DNA from: JAAYZH01 sp964479695
Lineage (GTDB): Bacteria; Bacillota; Clostridia; Saccharofermentanales; Fastidiosipilaceae
Direction of reading: 5' to 3'
DNA: 64,000 nt
Assembly: GCA_964479695.1 (NCBI GenBank)
Contig: CAYZSO010000007.1
Coordinates: 56,067-120,066 of the forward strand
Shown: one piece after another, positions 8,613 to 16,481 of the stretch
How positions within the stretch are numbered: the first letter of the stretch is position 1
Layout: each line of letters starts with the position of its first letter
The notes under the pieces: generated by a model
The model's input: only the letters and a program-made list of their open reading frames with translations
What the model was told of the DNA's origin: nothing
Database searches by the model: none
Translations under genes and position numbers: made by a program

Positions 8613-9971
8613 TCAAGAAGGATATTTTCTAAGTAAAATCTCACACAAGGAATTACAGACTTCATCCGCAAGCTCTTGCGTTTCCGCTTCAACCATCACC
8701 CTAACCAAGGGTTCTGTACCTGAAGCACGGAGAACGATACGACCTCCATCCCCCAATTTCTCTTGCCACCAGGCTTCTTTGGCCCTAAGATCCGCATCTT
8801 CAGCCGCTTCCGCCTTCCTCTCGTTAGGAATCGTAACCCCTCTAAGCACCTGCGGGAAGTCATTAATGACCGTATTCACTTCAGACAGATCAAGATCTAA
8901 TTCCTGTAGAGCTGTGATTAAGGCCAAAGCCGAAAGCAGGCCATCCCCCGTGGTCTGATGGAGTCTCAGGATAATATGCCCCGATTGCTCACCGCCAAGA
9001 TTATATTGATTATTGACCATTTCCTCGAGGACATAGCGGTCACCGACCTGCGTAGTCAACAAACGAATCTTGTTCTCGGCGGCAAATTTATGAAGACCCA
9101 GATTACTCATCACGGTGGCGACAAGTGTATCCTCGTTTAGTTCGCCTTTTTTCTTCATGTAAAGAGCCAGAATGGCCATAATCCAGTCGCCATTCACAAG
9201 CTTGCCGTTACGGTCAACTGCGATTAAGCGGTCACCATCCCCGTCAAAGGCCAGACCGATGTCCGCTCTTGTGGCCTTAACAGCCTGCATCAATTTTTCA
9301 GGATGGGTGGAACCGCAGCCATCATTAATATTCACGCCATTCCCGTCACAGCCTAAACGAGCCGTAACCTCACAGCCGGCTGCTTGAAGGAGTCTGTCCG
9401 CTAATTTCTGAGTAGCGCCATTCGCACAATCGATCGCTACACGCATACCCTTACCTGAAGGGCGCAGTTCACCCAGTAGATAATCCAAATAGGCTTCCGT
9501 CGCTCTGGGCAGTTCATGGACCGTCCCCAATGCAGCACCACTAAGAGGCTCCTGATCATCCGGGCAAGCGCCGCTGATATAATCACTGATTTCATCTTCC
9601 AAACGATCCGCTAGTTTATATCCGGCATGATCGAAAAACTTGATGCCATTATATTGAAATGTGTTATGAGACGCCGAGACAACCACACCCAGCGCATAGT
9701 CACCTAGGCGGGTCAAGGTTGCGATTCCGGGTGTCGGCAATTCGCCGGCCAGATACACATCAAGTCCCTCCGAACAAAAGCCCGCGGCCAGTGCGGAAAC
9801 CAGCAAGTCTGCGGAGATACGTCCGTCGTGGCCGATCAGAACCGAGTCTCCTGCCGCGTGTTCCTTGCGAAGAACTCTCGCACCATACTTGCCTAATTTG
9901 TAGGCCAGAAGACCATCGAGCTCTACATTCGCTACGCCACGGACACCATCCGTGCCAAAAAGTCTTGCCAT
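8613..9971 (-). CDS. glmM: Phosphoglucosamine mutase
   Basis: A 452-residue alpha-D-phosphohexomutase starting MARLFGTDGVRG, the GlmM signature. The phosphoserine loop SASHN holds the active-site Ser101; the metal-binding DGDGD lies at 243-247; the phosphate-binding RASGTEPLVRVMVEA is near 415. It converts glucosamine-6-phosphate to glucosamine-1-phosphate on the way to UDP-GlcNAc for peptidoglycan. Length and motifs are complete. Confidence 0.97.
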   Translation of the reverse strand: MARLFGTDGVRGVANVELDGLLAYKLGKYGARVLRKEHAAGDSVLIGHDGRISADLLVSALAAGFCSEGLDVYLAGELPTPGIATLTRLGDYALGVVVSASHNTFQYNGIKFFDHAGYKLADRLEDEISDYISGACPDDQEPLSGAALGTVHELPRATEAYLDYLLGELRPSGKGMRVAIDCANGATQKLADRLLQAAGCEVTARLGCDGNGVNINDGCGSTHPEKLMQAVKATRADIGLAFDGDGDRLIAVDRNGKLVNGDWIMAILALYMKKKGELNEDTLVATVMSNLGLHKFAAENKIRLLTTQVGDRYVLEEMVNNQYNLGGEQSGHIILRLHQTTGDGLLSALALITALQELDLDLSEVNTVINDFPQVLRGVTIPNERKAEAAEDADLRAKEAWWQEKLGDGGRIVLRASGTEPLVRVMVEAETQELADEVCNSLCEILLRKYPS

Positions 9972-10012
9972 GTTTATCTACCTCTTATCTGTTCATTTAA
10001 TCTGTTCATTTA

Positions 10013-10107
10013 GTCTGTTCATTTGTCTCTGATGAATTCAAGTAGTCTGTTCATTTGACTCTGATGAATTCAAGTAGTCTGTTCATTTGTCTCTGATGAA
10101 TTCAAGG
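10013..10107. repeat. 32-bp direct repeat (3 copies) reaching into the coding region
   Basis: Three near-identical units of 32 bases occur head to tail at 10013-10044, 10045-10076 and 10077-10107, with shorter tctgttcatt fragments on the glmM side. The last copy lies within the 3' end of the beta-helix gene and encodes its C-terminal residues (NSSETNEQTT). Confidence 0.9.
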
Positions 10108-10777
10108 TCACGTCGACAATCGATCCATCTGCTTTGAGCATATGGGCTTCAGGAACTGCGGACCTGGTCATCGTCAGAGGATAAACCCGGCTCATTCTGC
10201 CGAGCAGAGAACCCGGATTCAATACCGCTTGACAACCCACTTCGATCCCATCACCAGCGACCACACCCATTTTGCGAAGTCCTGTATCGAGGACGGAGCC
10301 ATCTTCAAAGTGGATCTTGATCGGTCCCTTATCTTGGCGAAAGTTTGAGCAGATCACACCGGCGCCCAGATGGGCGTCATTCCCCAGAATGGAATCACCC
10401 ACATAGCTGAAATGCGGTACCTGAACATGATCCAGAAGCACAGCATTCTTAAATTCACAGCTATTACCCAAAACACAGTCATTCCCCACTAAGACACTCC
10501 CCCGGATATAAGCACCCGGTCGAAGTTCCGTTCTCTCGCCGATTATGACAGGTCCTTCAATACTGGCGGAAGGATGAACAACTGCGGATTTCGCAATCCA
10601 GATCGTTTCGCCTCTTTGCTCATAAACGTTAGGGTCGAGCGTGGGACCCAATGTCAGGACATACGCCTTAATCTGCGGAAGCGCTTCCCATGGATACGTA
10701 AAATTCTTCAGCCACTGTCCGTAGACAGAGCGATCTAGATCAAAAAGTTTCTCTGTGTGCCAATTACTTAATAGCAT
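10070..10777 (-). CDS. Left-handed beta-helix (hexapeptide-repeat) protein, GlmU/GlgC-like acyl- or nucleotidyltransferase relative
   Basis: ATG 10777 is chosen because it has a GGAGGT Shine-Dalgarno in register; a GTG at 10804 is also in frame. From about residue 60 on the protein is made of hexapeptide repeats with hydrophobic i positions (IGERTELRPGAYIRGSVLVG, LGNSCEFKNAVLL, LGAGVICSNFR, GVVAGDGIEVG), which build a left-handed beta helix as in the GlmU C-domain. There is no N-terminal nucleotidyltransferase domain, so it is not GlmU itself. The context beside glmM suggests amino-sugar metabolism. The last ten residues come from a 32-bp DNA repeat. Confidence 0.8.
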   Translation of the reverse strand: MLLSNWHTEKLFDLDRSVYGQWLKNFTYPWEALPQIKAYVLTLGPTLDPNVYEQRGETIWIAKSAVVHPSASIEGPVIIGERTELRPGAYIRGSVLVGNDCVLGNSCEFKNAVLLDHVQVPHFSYVGDSILGNDAHLGAGVICSNFRQDKGPIKIHFEDGSVLDTGLRKMGVVAGDGIEVGCQAVLNPGSLLGRMSRVYPLTMTRSAVPEAHMLKADGSIVDVTLNSSETNEQTT

Positions 10778-10800
10778 CAACTTCTTACCTCCGTAAATCT

Positions 10801-11826
10801 TCACTCGCCAATTTTATACGGAGAAGAAACACGTTTCAAGAAGGAAGCTAATTCCTTTACATCCTCGTCAGGCCCTACCAAGCGTACTTGATCATCAAAA
10901 GCCAACAACCAACCATAGAATCGATCACTGACCCGAATGACCTGTGTCGTCTGATACCAGTCGGGTTCTTCCGCAGCTTCAATAAAAATATCCTCACCGA
11001 AACGATCCAGAATAACCTGCAGCATACTCTCGTGGAAACTCAGCCTGAGGTTTCGCTCCCGCCCATCATACATGTCAAACACGCTGTTGGAATAAGAAGC
11101 CGGGTCAAAACGCGCAGCAGCCTGTTTCCCTTCGTTATCCTCCACATCATCCAAGACACTGATGTTCTCCATGCGGTCGACCCGGAATGTGCGATGCCCC
11201 AATTCACCCGTCATTTTTGCCAAGAGGTAGTAGTTCTCATCGTCCCAGATTACTTCGATTGGGTAGGCAACATAAAGCTTATTATCATGACGGCGTCTGC
11301 GATAATACTTGACACGGCTCTGGCTCTTCTCAATCACCCATTCCGTGTAATAGAACGAAATCGGTCGCTGTTTATTTAAGCCCATCTGGATCCCGTCAAT
11401 GTTGTAATAGATTTGTTCATTGGAGCTCTTAAGACGACGCATGACATGAACACGGCGCTTGAGCTCTTTGCGGCGGCTGAGCGTCGTGAGCGTTGATAAT
11501 TTATCGGTCAGTTCTCTTGTTTTCTTCGTCGTCAGGAAACGTGAGGACAAGACCGCGTCAGACAAAACCTTTAACTCATGAAGTTCCAGCACTCTGGAAG
11601 CCAGATAGTAACCGGAGCTTGGGCCCCTGGTCAGAAGAATATCCATGCCGAATTCTTGCAGTGCACGAATGTCATCGTAAATACTCTTGCGTTCAGCCTT
11701 GATCCCCAAACTATCCAAGTGATCAATGATTCTGCGCATGGTCACCGGGTGGTCTTCTTCTGATTCGTTTACCAAAAGTTGCATAATATATAGCAATTTC
11801 AGTTTCTGATCCGACTTCTTCGCCAC
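10801..11826 (-). CDS. WYL-domain transcriptional regulator
   Basis: An N-terminal winged helix-turn-helix of the HTH_11 kind (KLKLLYIMQLL, IKAERKSIYDDIRALQEFG) is followed by a WYL ligand-sensing domain (ISFYYTEWVIE, YPIEVIWDDENYYLLAKM, FRVDRMENISVLD) and the WCX C-terminal region. The start is placed at GTG 11826, with an AGG eight bases upstream; GTG 11835 is an alternative. Its stop is within a few bases of the beta-helix gene. WYL proteins respond to nucleotides or DNA damage products; the target here is unknown. Confidence 0.85.
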   Translation of the reverse strand: MAKKSDQKLKLLYIMQLLVNESEEDHPVTMRRIIDHLDSLGIKAERKSIYDDIRALQEFGMDILLTRGPSSGYYLASRVLELHELKVLSDAVLSSRFLTTKKTRELTDKLSTLTTLSRRKELKRRVHVMRRLKSSNEQIYYNIDGIQMGLNKQRPISFYYTEWVIEKSQSRVKYYRRRRHDNKLYVAYPIEVIWDDENYYLLAKMTGELGHRTFRVDRMENISVLDDVEDNEGKQAAARFDPASYSNSVFDMYDGRERNLRLSFHESMLQVILDRFGEDIFIEAAEEPDWYQTTQVIRVSDRFYGWLLAFDDQVRLVGPDEDVKELASFLKRVSSPYKIGE

Positions 11827-11903
11827 AATCCGCACCTCATTTAAAAAATGCCGCCGGTTGCCCGGCGGCTTACTGTCTGGTGGTCTATATTTTGCCGGAA
11901 GCT

Positions 11904-14267
11904 TTAGTTGTCCTGCTGGTTCCTCGGTGCCCTGGGCTTCGCTTCCCCCTGATGCCTGTCGCCTTGATGCCTGTCACCTTGATACCGGTCGCCCGAGTCC
12001 CTCCTGTCACCTGAGTCCCGTCTGTCTCTGGAACCTTGCCTGTCGCGAGATCCTCTGTCTCCACGGTCACGATCACCATAACCTCTGTTATTGCGATCTT
12101 GCCCTCTGCCGCCATTATCACGGAAATTTCTTCCGCCGGACGGACGCTCTTGGCGTTGGGGCTCTACATAACCTTCCGGTTTCTCCGTCGTGTCACGAAT
12201 CGAGAGGTTGATTCGGCCTTGGTCATCTAACTCCAGTACTTTCACTGTGACGATATCGCCGACGGCAACAGCATCTTCAACATTCTCCACGCGATTCCAA
12301 GAGAGTTTCGAAATATGAACCAGACCTTCTTTGCCCGGGAGATACTCCACAAAAGCACCGAAATTCATCAGTCTGGTCACTCGGCCTTCATAAACCTGTC
12401 CGGGAATCGGATCAGTCACAATTCCCTCGACAATAGCAATCGCGCGTTTCGCCTGCTCAATATCCGTAGCCGAAACATAGACACGACCGTCATCTTCGAT
12501 ATCAATCTGTGCACCGGTGTCGTCGATGATCTGGTTAATCACCTTGCCGCTCTTCCCGATGACTTCGCCGATTCTGTCAACAGGAATCACCGTCTGCAGG
12601 ATCTTCGGTGCAAATTCATTAAGTTCCGGTCTGGGCTCGGCAATCGTCGGAATCATCACCTCATTAATGATCTGCAATCTGCCCTTCTTCGTCATCGCAA
12701 AGGCATCGCGGATGATGTCCATGGAGAGTCCCCGGACCTTGATATCCACTTGAATACCGGTAATTCCCTCTGTTGTACCGGCAACCTTGAAGTCCATGTC
12801 GCCATAGAAGTCTTCAATTCCCTGAATATCCATGAAGACCAAGTAGTCAGACGAATCTTCAGGGTTCACCAGGAGCCCGCTCGAAATTCCGGCAACAGGT
12901 CTGGTGATCGGGACGCCTGCATCCATCAGAGCCAGGCAGGATGCGCAAACCGAGCCCTGGGAAGTCGAGCCGTTAGACATCAGGACTTCAGAGACAGAAC
13001 GGATTGCGTAGGGGAAATCTTCTTCAGCAGGCAGTACAGCTAAGAGTGAGCGTTCGGCCAAAGCCCCATGTCCAATCTCGCGACGCCCGGGAGAGCGATT
13101 GGATTTCGCTTCACCGACCGAGTAGCCGGGGAAATTATAGTGGTGAATATAGCGTTTGTACTCAACATCATCCAAACCATCCAGCTTCTGCACCATGGAC
13201 ATGGGAGCCAGGGTGACCACGTTAAGTACTTGGGTTTGCCCTCTCTGGAAAAGTGCTGAGCCATGCATGCGTGGTACCACACCCACCTCCGCGGAGAGCG
13301 GGCGAATCTCATCGATTGCGCGGCCATCGACACGCTTATGTTCCTTGAACAGGGCGTTACGCACAATCTTCTTCTGCATTTGGTCGAAGGCATCGGAAAT
13401 ATAAGGCACGTATTCCGGGTACTCAGCCTCAATATATTCCGTCAGCGCGGCTCTCGTTGTATTGAGGTTATTATCCCGTGTTGCCTTGTCCGCTTCGAAG
13501 ATTCCGTCAGCAATTTTTTCTTCCGCAAACTGGCTCATCACTTCCATGACTTCAGCAGGAACATCGGAAGAGACATAAGAGAATTTCTCTTTACCCACTT
13601 CTGCTCGGATCTGCTCAATGAATGCACAAAGGTCCTTAATCACCTCATGACCTTGTGCCAGGTAGTCCAGCATATCCTCATCGGGGATTTCGTTCGCACC
13701 GGCTTCAATCATGCAGATCAAGTCAGACGTGCCGGCCATCGTAACATCCATATCACTTATAGCCGCCTCTTCCTGTGTAGGATTAATGACCAGCTGGCCA
13801 TCAACCAAACCAAGATTCAAACTGGCCGTCGGGCCATTCCAAGGGATGTCAGAAATGTGTGTTGCAATGGAAGAACCAAGCATGGCACAAAATTCCGGCG
13901 AGCATTCCGGATCGACGGACAAAATCAGATTGTTTAAGTTCACATCGTTGCGAAGATCCTTCGGAAACAAAGGTCTCATCGGACGGTCAATCGCTCGGGA
14001 CGTCAAAATAGCGTGCTCAGTAGGTCTCCCCTCGCGTTTCAGGAAACCGCCGGGGAACTTACCCACAGCATACATTTTCTCTTCATAATCGACGCTCAAG
14101 GGGAAAAAGTCGATGCCCGGTCTGGGCGTGTTGGAAGCCGTGGCTGTGCTGAGCACAGTCGTCCCGCCATAGCGAACAAGCGCGGCACCGTTTGCCAGCT
14201 GTGCCATCTCGCCGATCTCAACAGTCAGAGTCCGGCCTGCTACCTCAGTCGTGTAAACGTGTTTCAT
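11904..14267 (-). CDS. pnp: Polyribonucleotide nucleotidyltransferase (PNPase) with RGD-rich tail
   Basis: ATG 14267 (MKHVYTTEVAGRTL) is preceded by GAGAGAGG and fits the family; the longer upstream frame is leader. The 787-residue protein has two RNase PH domains, the helical middle domain, a KH domain (IGKSGKVINQIIDDTGA) and an S1 domain (GKEGLVHISKL). It degrades RNA 3' to 5' by phosphorolysis. After the S1 domain comes a tail of about 75 residues rich in Arg, Asp and Gly (DRDRGDRGSRDRQG, GDRHQGDRHQGE), partly from duplicated DNA and probably able to bind RNA. It lies downstream of rpsO, the normal order. Confidence 0.97.
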   Translation of the reverse strand: MKHVYTTEVAGRTLTVEIGEMAQLANGAALVRYGGTTVLSTATASNTPRPGIDFFPLSVDYEEKMYAVGKFPGGFLKREGRPTEHAILTSRAIDRPMRPLFPKDLRNDVNLNNLILSVDPECSPEFCAMLGSSIATHISDIPWNGPTASLNLGLVDGQLVINPTQEEAAISDMDVTMAGTSDLICMIEAGANEIPDEDMLDYLAQGHEVIKDLCAFIEQIRAEVGKEKFSYVSSDVPAEVMEVMSQFAEEKIADGIFEADKATRDNNLNTTRAALTEYIEAEYPEYVPYISDAFDQMQKKIVRNALFKEHKRVDGRAIDEIRPLSAEVGVVPRMHGSALFQRGQTQVLNVVTLAPMSMVQKLDGLDDVEYKRYIHHYNFPGYSVGEAKSNRSPGRREIGHGALAERSLLAVLPAEEDFPYAIRSVSEVLMSNGSTSQGSVCASCLALMDAGVPITRPVAGISSGLLVNPEDSSDYLVFMDIQGIEDFYGDMDFKVAGTTEGITGIQVDIKVRGLSMDIIRDAFAMTKKGRLQIINEVMIPTIAEPRPELNEFAPKILQTVIPVDRIGEVIGKSGKVINQIIDDTGAQIDIEDDGRVYVSATDIEQAKRAIAIVEGIVTDPIPGQVYEGRVTRLMNFGAFVEYLPGKEGLVHISKLSWNRVENVEDAVAVGDIVTVKVLELDDQGRINLSIRDTTEKPEGYVEPQRQERPSGGRNFRDNGGRGQDRNNRGYGDRDRGDRGSRDRQGSRDRRDSGDRRDSGDRYQGDRHQGDRHQGEAKPRAPRNQQDN

Positions 14268-14290
14268 TGATACCTCTCTCGTAGTCCCGG

Positions 14291-14358
14291 GCGGTAGGCT
14301 GTAGAACCAGACTGTCTTACCTTCCATAAGACAATTTCGTTCTACCTACTACTGCCCC
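14291..14358 (-). promoter_or_regulatory. Long hairpin in the pnp leader
   Basis: In the rpsO-pnp intergenic RNA the inner stem TGTCTTA/TAAGACA (14327-14333 with 14313-14319, loop of seven) is continued by GTAGG-TAGAAC pairing with GTTCTA-CCTAC across a three-base bulge, and by GGGC-GTAG pairs outside. The start codon of pnp lies about 25 bases past its base. Such leader duplexes serve RNase III/PNPase autoregulation in enterobacteria; that role is inferred here. Confidence 0.65.
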
Positions 14359-14378
14359 AGGGGAATGATGATTATATG

Positions 14379-14408
14379 AAAACTGGCAGGGTGCCTCCCT
14401 GCCAGTTT
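14379..14408 (-). terminator. Perfect hairpin behind rpsO (terminator or attenuator ahead of pnp)
   Basis: AAACTGGCAGGG and CCCTGCCAGTTT form a perfect 12-bp stem with a short loop, followed by TTCATATAATC. It lies 12 bases after the rpsO stop codon. The U-run is weak, so partial termination with read-through to pnp is likely. Confidence 0.75.
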
Positions 14409-14419
14409 AAATATCTAAC

Positions 14420-14683
14420 TTACTTACGCAGGCCTAGACGCTCAATTAAGGATCTGTAGCGTTCGATGTCAATCTTCGCCAGGTAATCCAGCAGGCCTCG
14501 CCTGTCACCAACCATCTGCAGCAAACCGCGGCGAGAATGGTGATCGTGCTTATGCTCTTTCAAATGTTCGGTCAAGTGAACGATTCTCTCCGTGAGCAGG
14601 GCTACCTGCACTTCCGGTGAACCGGTGTCGCCTTCATGTGTGGCGTACTCTTGAATGATTGCTTGTTTACGTTCTTTATCCAT
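14420..14683 (-). CDS. rpsO: 30S ribosomal protein S15
   Basis: The 87-residue protein has the full S15 pattern: DTGSPEVQVALLTERI, LTEHLKEHKHDHHSRRGLL and LLDYLAKIDIERY. It binds the central domain of 16S rRNA early in 30S assembly. A strong TAGGAGGAA Shine-Dalgarno precedes the ATG. It is followed by pnp, as in most bacteria. Confidence 0.99.
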   Translation of the reverse strand: MDKERKQAIIQEYATHEGDTGSPEVQVALLTERIVHLTEHLKEHKHDHHSRRGLLQMVGDRRGLLDYLAKIDIERYRSLIERLGLRK

Positions 14684-14763
14684 TAGTTCCTCCTATGTAT
14701 TCACCTCTGTCTGAGTAAAGGGCGGAACAGCCCCCAAACCAAGATCAGGGTATAACAGCGAAA

Positions 14764-14792
14764 TTATAGCGAACCCATACCTATTTGTAAAG
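14764..14792 (-). promoter_or_regulatory. Promoter of rpsO-pnp
   Basis: On the minus strand TTTACA (14787-14792) and TATAAT (14764-14769) are 17 bases apart. The -35 box lies a few codons inside the 3' end of the AIR synthase gene, so the leader of rpsO is about 75 bases. Confidence 0.7.
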
Positions 14793-15947
14793 GAATTCGC
14801 CCAATTCACTCTTGATGATCACTTCATTGCCCGAGGGGCTTTCTTCCGTATACCCAACCTGTTTGGCAGCAATACCAAAAGATTCAGCCACCCGAATCAC
14901 TCGTTTGGCAAGCTCAGGTACACAATAAATTTCCAGGCGATGGCCCATATTGAAGTCCTGGTACATCTCTCTTGCCTCAATATCCCCTTGCTCATAGATC
15001 GCCCGAAACAGCGGCGGGATCGGGAACAATGAATCTTTGACATAACGGATGTTTTGGCCAAAGCCGCGGCACTTCTGCTGTCCTCCACCGGTACAGTGAA
15101 TCAAGCCTAAGATCCCCTCGCGATCGTTTCCCAGAAGTTCGCGAAGCACCGGCAGATAGGTTCTGGTGGGCGAGAGAATCGCCTTGCCAACTGTGAACGA
15201 TGAACCCGGAAGAAGATCCTGAACGTGATACTTCCCGGTATAAGCCAGATCCGCCGACATCGAACTTGCATAGGTTTCCGGATACTTGGCACGATAATCC
15301 TCATGCAGCAGAAGATGTCTTGCGGCAGTCAGGCCATTGGAGCCCATACCGGCATTCTCTTCGGTTTCATAGGTGGCCTTTCCTGTGGAAGAAAGACCGA
15401 TAATCGCCAACCCCGGACGGAGATTCCCGGCATCAATCACTTCTGCACGCGGGAGCCTTACGGAAACAGTCGAATCACAAATTAAGGTATTCACAAGATC
15501 CCCGACATCAGCGGTTTCCCCACCGGTCAAAGTTACCTTAATGCCATGTTCACCCAGCGTAGCCGCCGTTTCACGGTAGCCGGTGATCACTTCTTTGATC
15601 ACAGCTCCGCTCACGCGGTGCGCATTGCGGCCGATCGTATTGGAAACGTAAAAATTGTCGACAGCACCGACACAAGCCAAGTCATCCGTGTTCATCACCA
15701 GGGAATCTTGCGCAATCCCACGGAAAACAGAAAGATCACCGGTTTCTTTGTAGTAAAGATACGCCAACGAAGACTTCGTTCCGGCGCCGTCTGCATGCAT
15801 CAGCATGCACCACTTCTCATCCCCTGTCATATCGGGCAGGATCTGGCAGAAAGCCCCCGGAAACAAGCCCTTCTCTTGTCCTTCGATTGCTTCGTGGACT
15901 TCATCTTTCGTCGCCGAGACTCCGCGCATCTGATACTGGCTGTCCAT
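14781..15947 (-). CDS. purM: Phosphoribosylformylglycinamidine cyclo-ligase (AIR synthase), long form
   Basis: The 388-residue protein is a PurM-family ATP-dependent ligase (HADGAGTKSSLAYLYYKETGD, MNTDDLACVGAVDNFYVSN, TGGETADVGDLV, MGSNGLTAARH, SPTRTYLPV, CTGGGQQKC, MGHRLEIY). It closes the imidazole ring of AIR in purine synthesis. It is clearly longer than the usual PurM of about 345 residues and, from memory, follows the form found in Bacteroidetes, beginning YQMRGVSATKDEVHEAI. No other pur genes are next to it. Exchange between phyla is possible but not shown. Confidence 0.88.
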   Translation of the reverse strand: MDSQYQMRGVSATKDEVHEAIEGQEKGLFPGAFCQILPDMTGDEKWCMLMHADGAGTKSSLAYLYYKETGDLSVFRGIAQDSLVMNTDDLACVGAVDNFYVSNTIGRNAHRVSGAVIKEVITGYRETAATLGEHGIKVTLTGGETADVGDLVNTLICDSTVSVRLPRAEVIDAGNLRPGLAIIGLSSTGKATYETEENAGMGSNGLTAARHLLLHEDYRAKYPETYASSMSADLAYTGKYHVQDLLPGSSFTVGKAILSPTRTYLPVLRELLGNDREGILGLIHCTGGGQQKCRGFGQNIRYVKDSLFPIPPLFRAIYEQGDIEAREMYQDFNMGHRLEIYCVPELAKRVIRVAESFGIAAKQVGYTEESPSGNEVIIKSELGEFLYK

Positions 15948-16029
15948 GGACTTCCCCCTTCAACTGGCTCTATATATTTGGATCAATTAGCTATAAATAT
16001 TGATCTGTAAAACACATAATAAAAAAGAA

Positions 16030-16380
16030 ATCTGAGACAACCTGTAAGCCGGGTTCTGTCTTGAACAATCATTTATCTAGGTCCTGCCTCTCAACAGGAC
16101 TCCAGCCACCTCCTCGGGACGCCTGAACCTCAGCATCATGTCCCTCCACGGTGTTGCTCCGGACGGGGTTTACATGGCCGGCATGTTACCATGCCGCCGG
16201 TAGGCTCTTACCCTGCCTTTCCACCCTTACCTGCCGTACTGCAGGCGGTATCTCTCTGTTGCACTTTCCTTAAAGTCACCTTCACCGGGAACTACCCGGC
16301 GCCCTTGGTTCTAAGGAGCCCGGACTTTCCTCACGCACAGCCTTTCGACTTATGCCCGCGACTGTTCAGTTGTCTCAGAA
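16030..16380 (-). ncRNA. rnpB: RNase P RNA, bacterial type A
   Basis: The minus strand begins GAGACAACTG and ends CAGGTTGTCTC, giving the closing P1 helix. Conserved core blocks are present: GAGGAAAGTCCGGGCTCC near the 5' end, the GGTAAGGGTGGAAAGG region, and ACAGAACCCGGCTTACAGG near the 3' end. The RNA is the catalytic part of RNase P, which trims tRNA and tmRNA 5' ends. Confidence 0.97.
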
Positions 16381-16389
16381 ATCGAACCT

Positions 16390-16418
16390 ATTATACCGTG
16401 AAACTCCCTTTGCGTCAC
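16390..16418 (-). promoter_or_regulatory. Promoter of rnpB
   Basis: On the minus strand GTGACG (16413-16418), 17 bases, TATAAT (16390-16395) ends about 10 bases before the mature 5' end of the RNase P RNA. Confidence 0.65.
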
Positions 16419-16453
16419 GGAAACCACCTGACCGGGTCAGGGGCCGGGGTCCG

Positions 16454-16481
16454 TGGTCAGTGGTCAGTGGTCAGTGGTCAG
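16454..16481. repeat. 7-bp tandem repeat GGTCAGT, four copies
   Basis: Four successive ggtcagt units end exactly at the stop-codon side of the flavoprotein gene and upstream of the rnpB promoter. Confidence 0.85.

Noticed and set aside
12315..13043. Long plus-strand frame opposite pnp (242 codons)
   Set aside because: It mirrors the pnp coding sequence; the PNPase reading on the other strand is complete and conserved.
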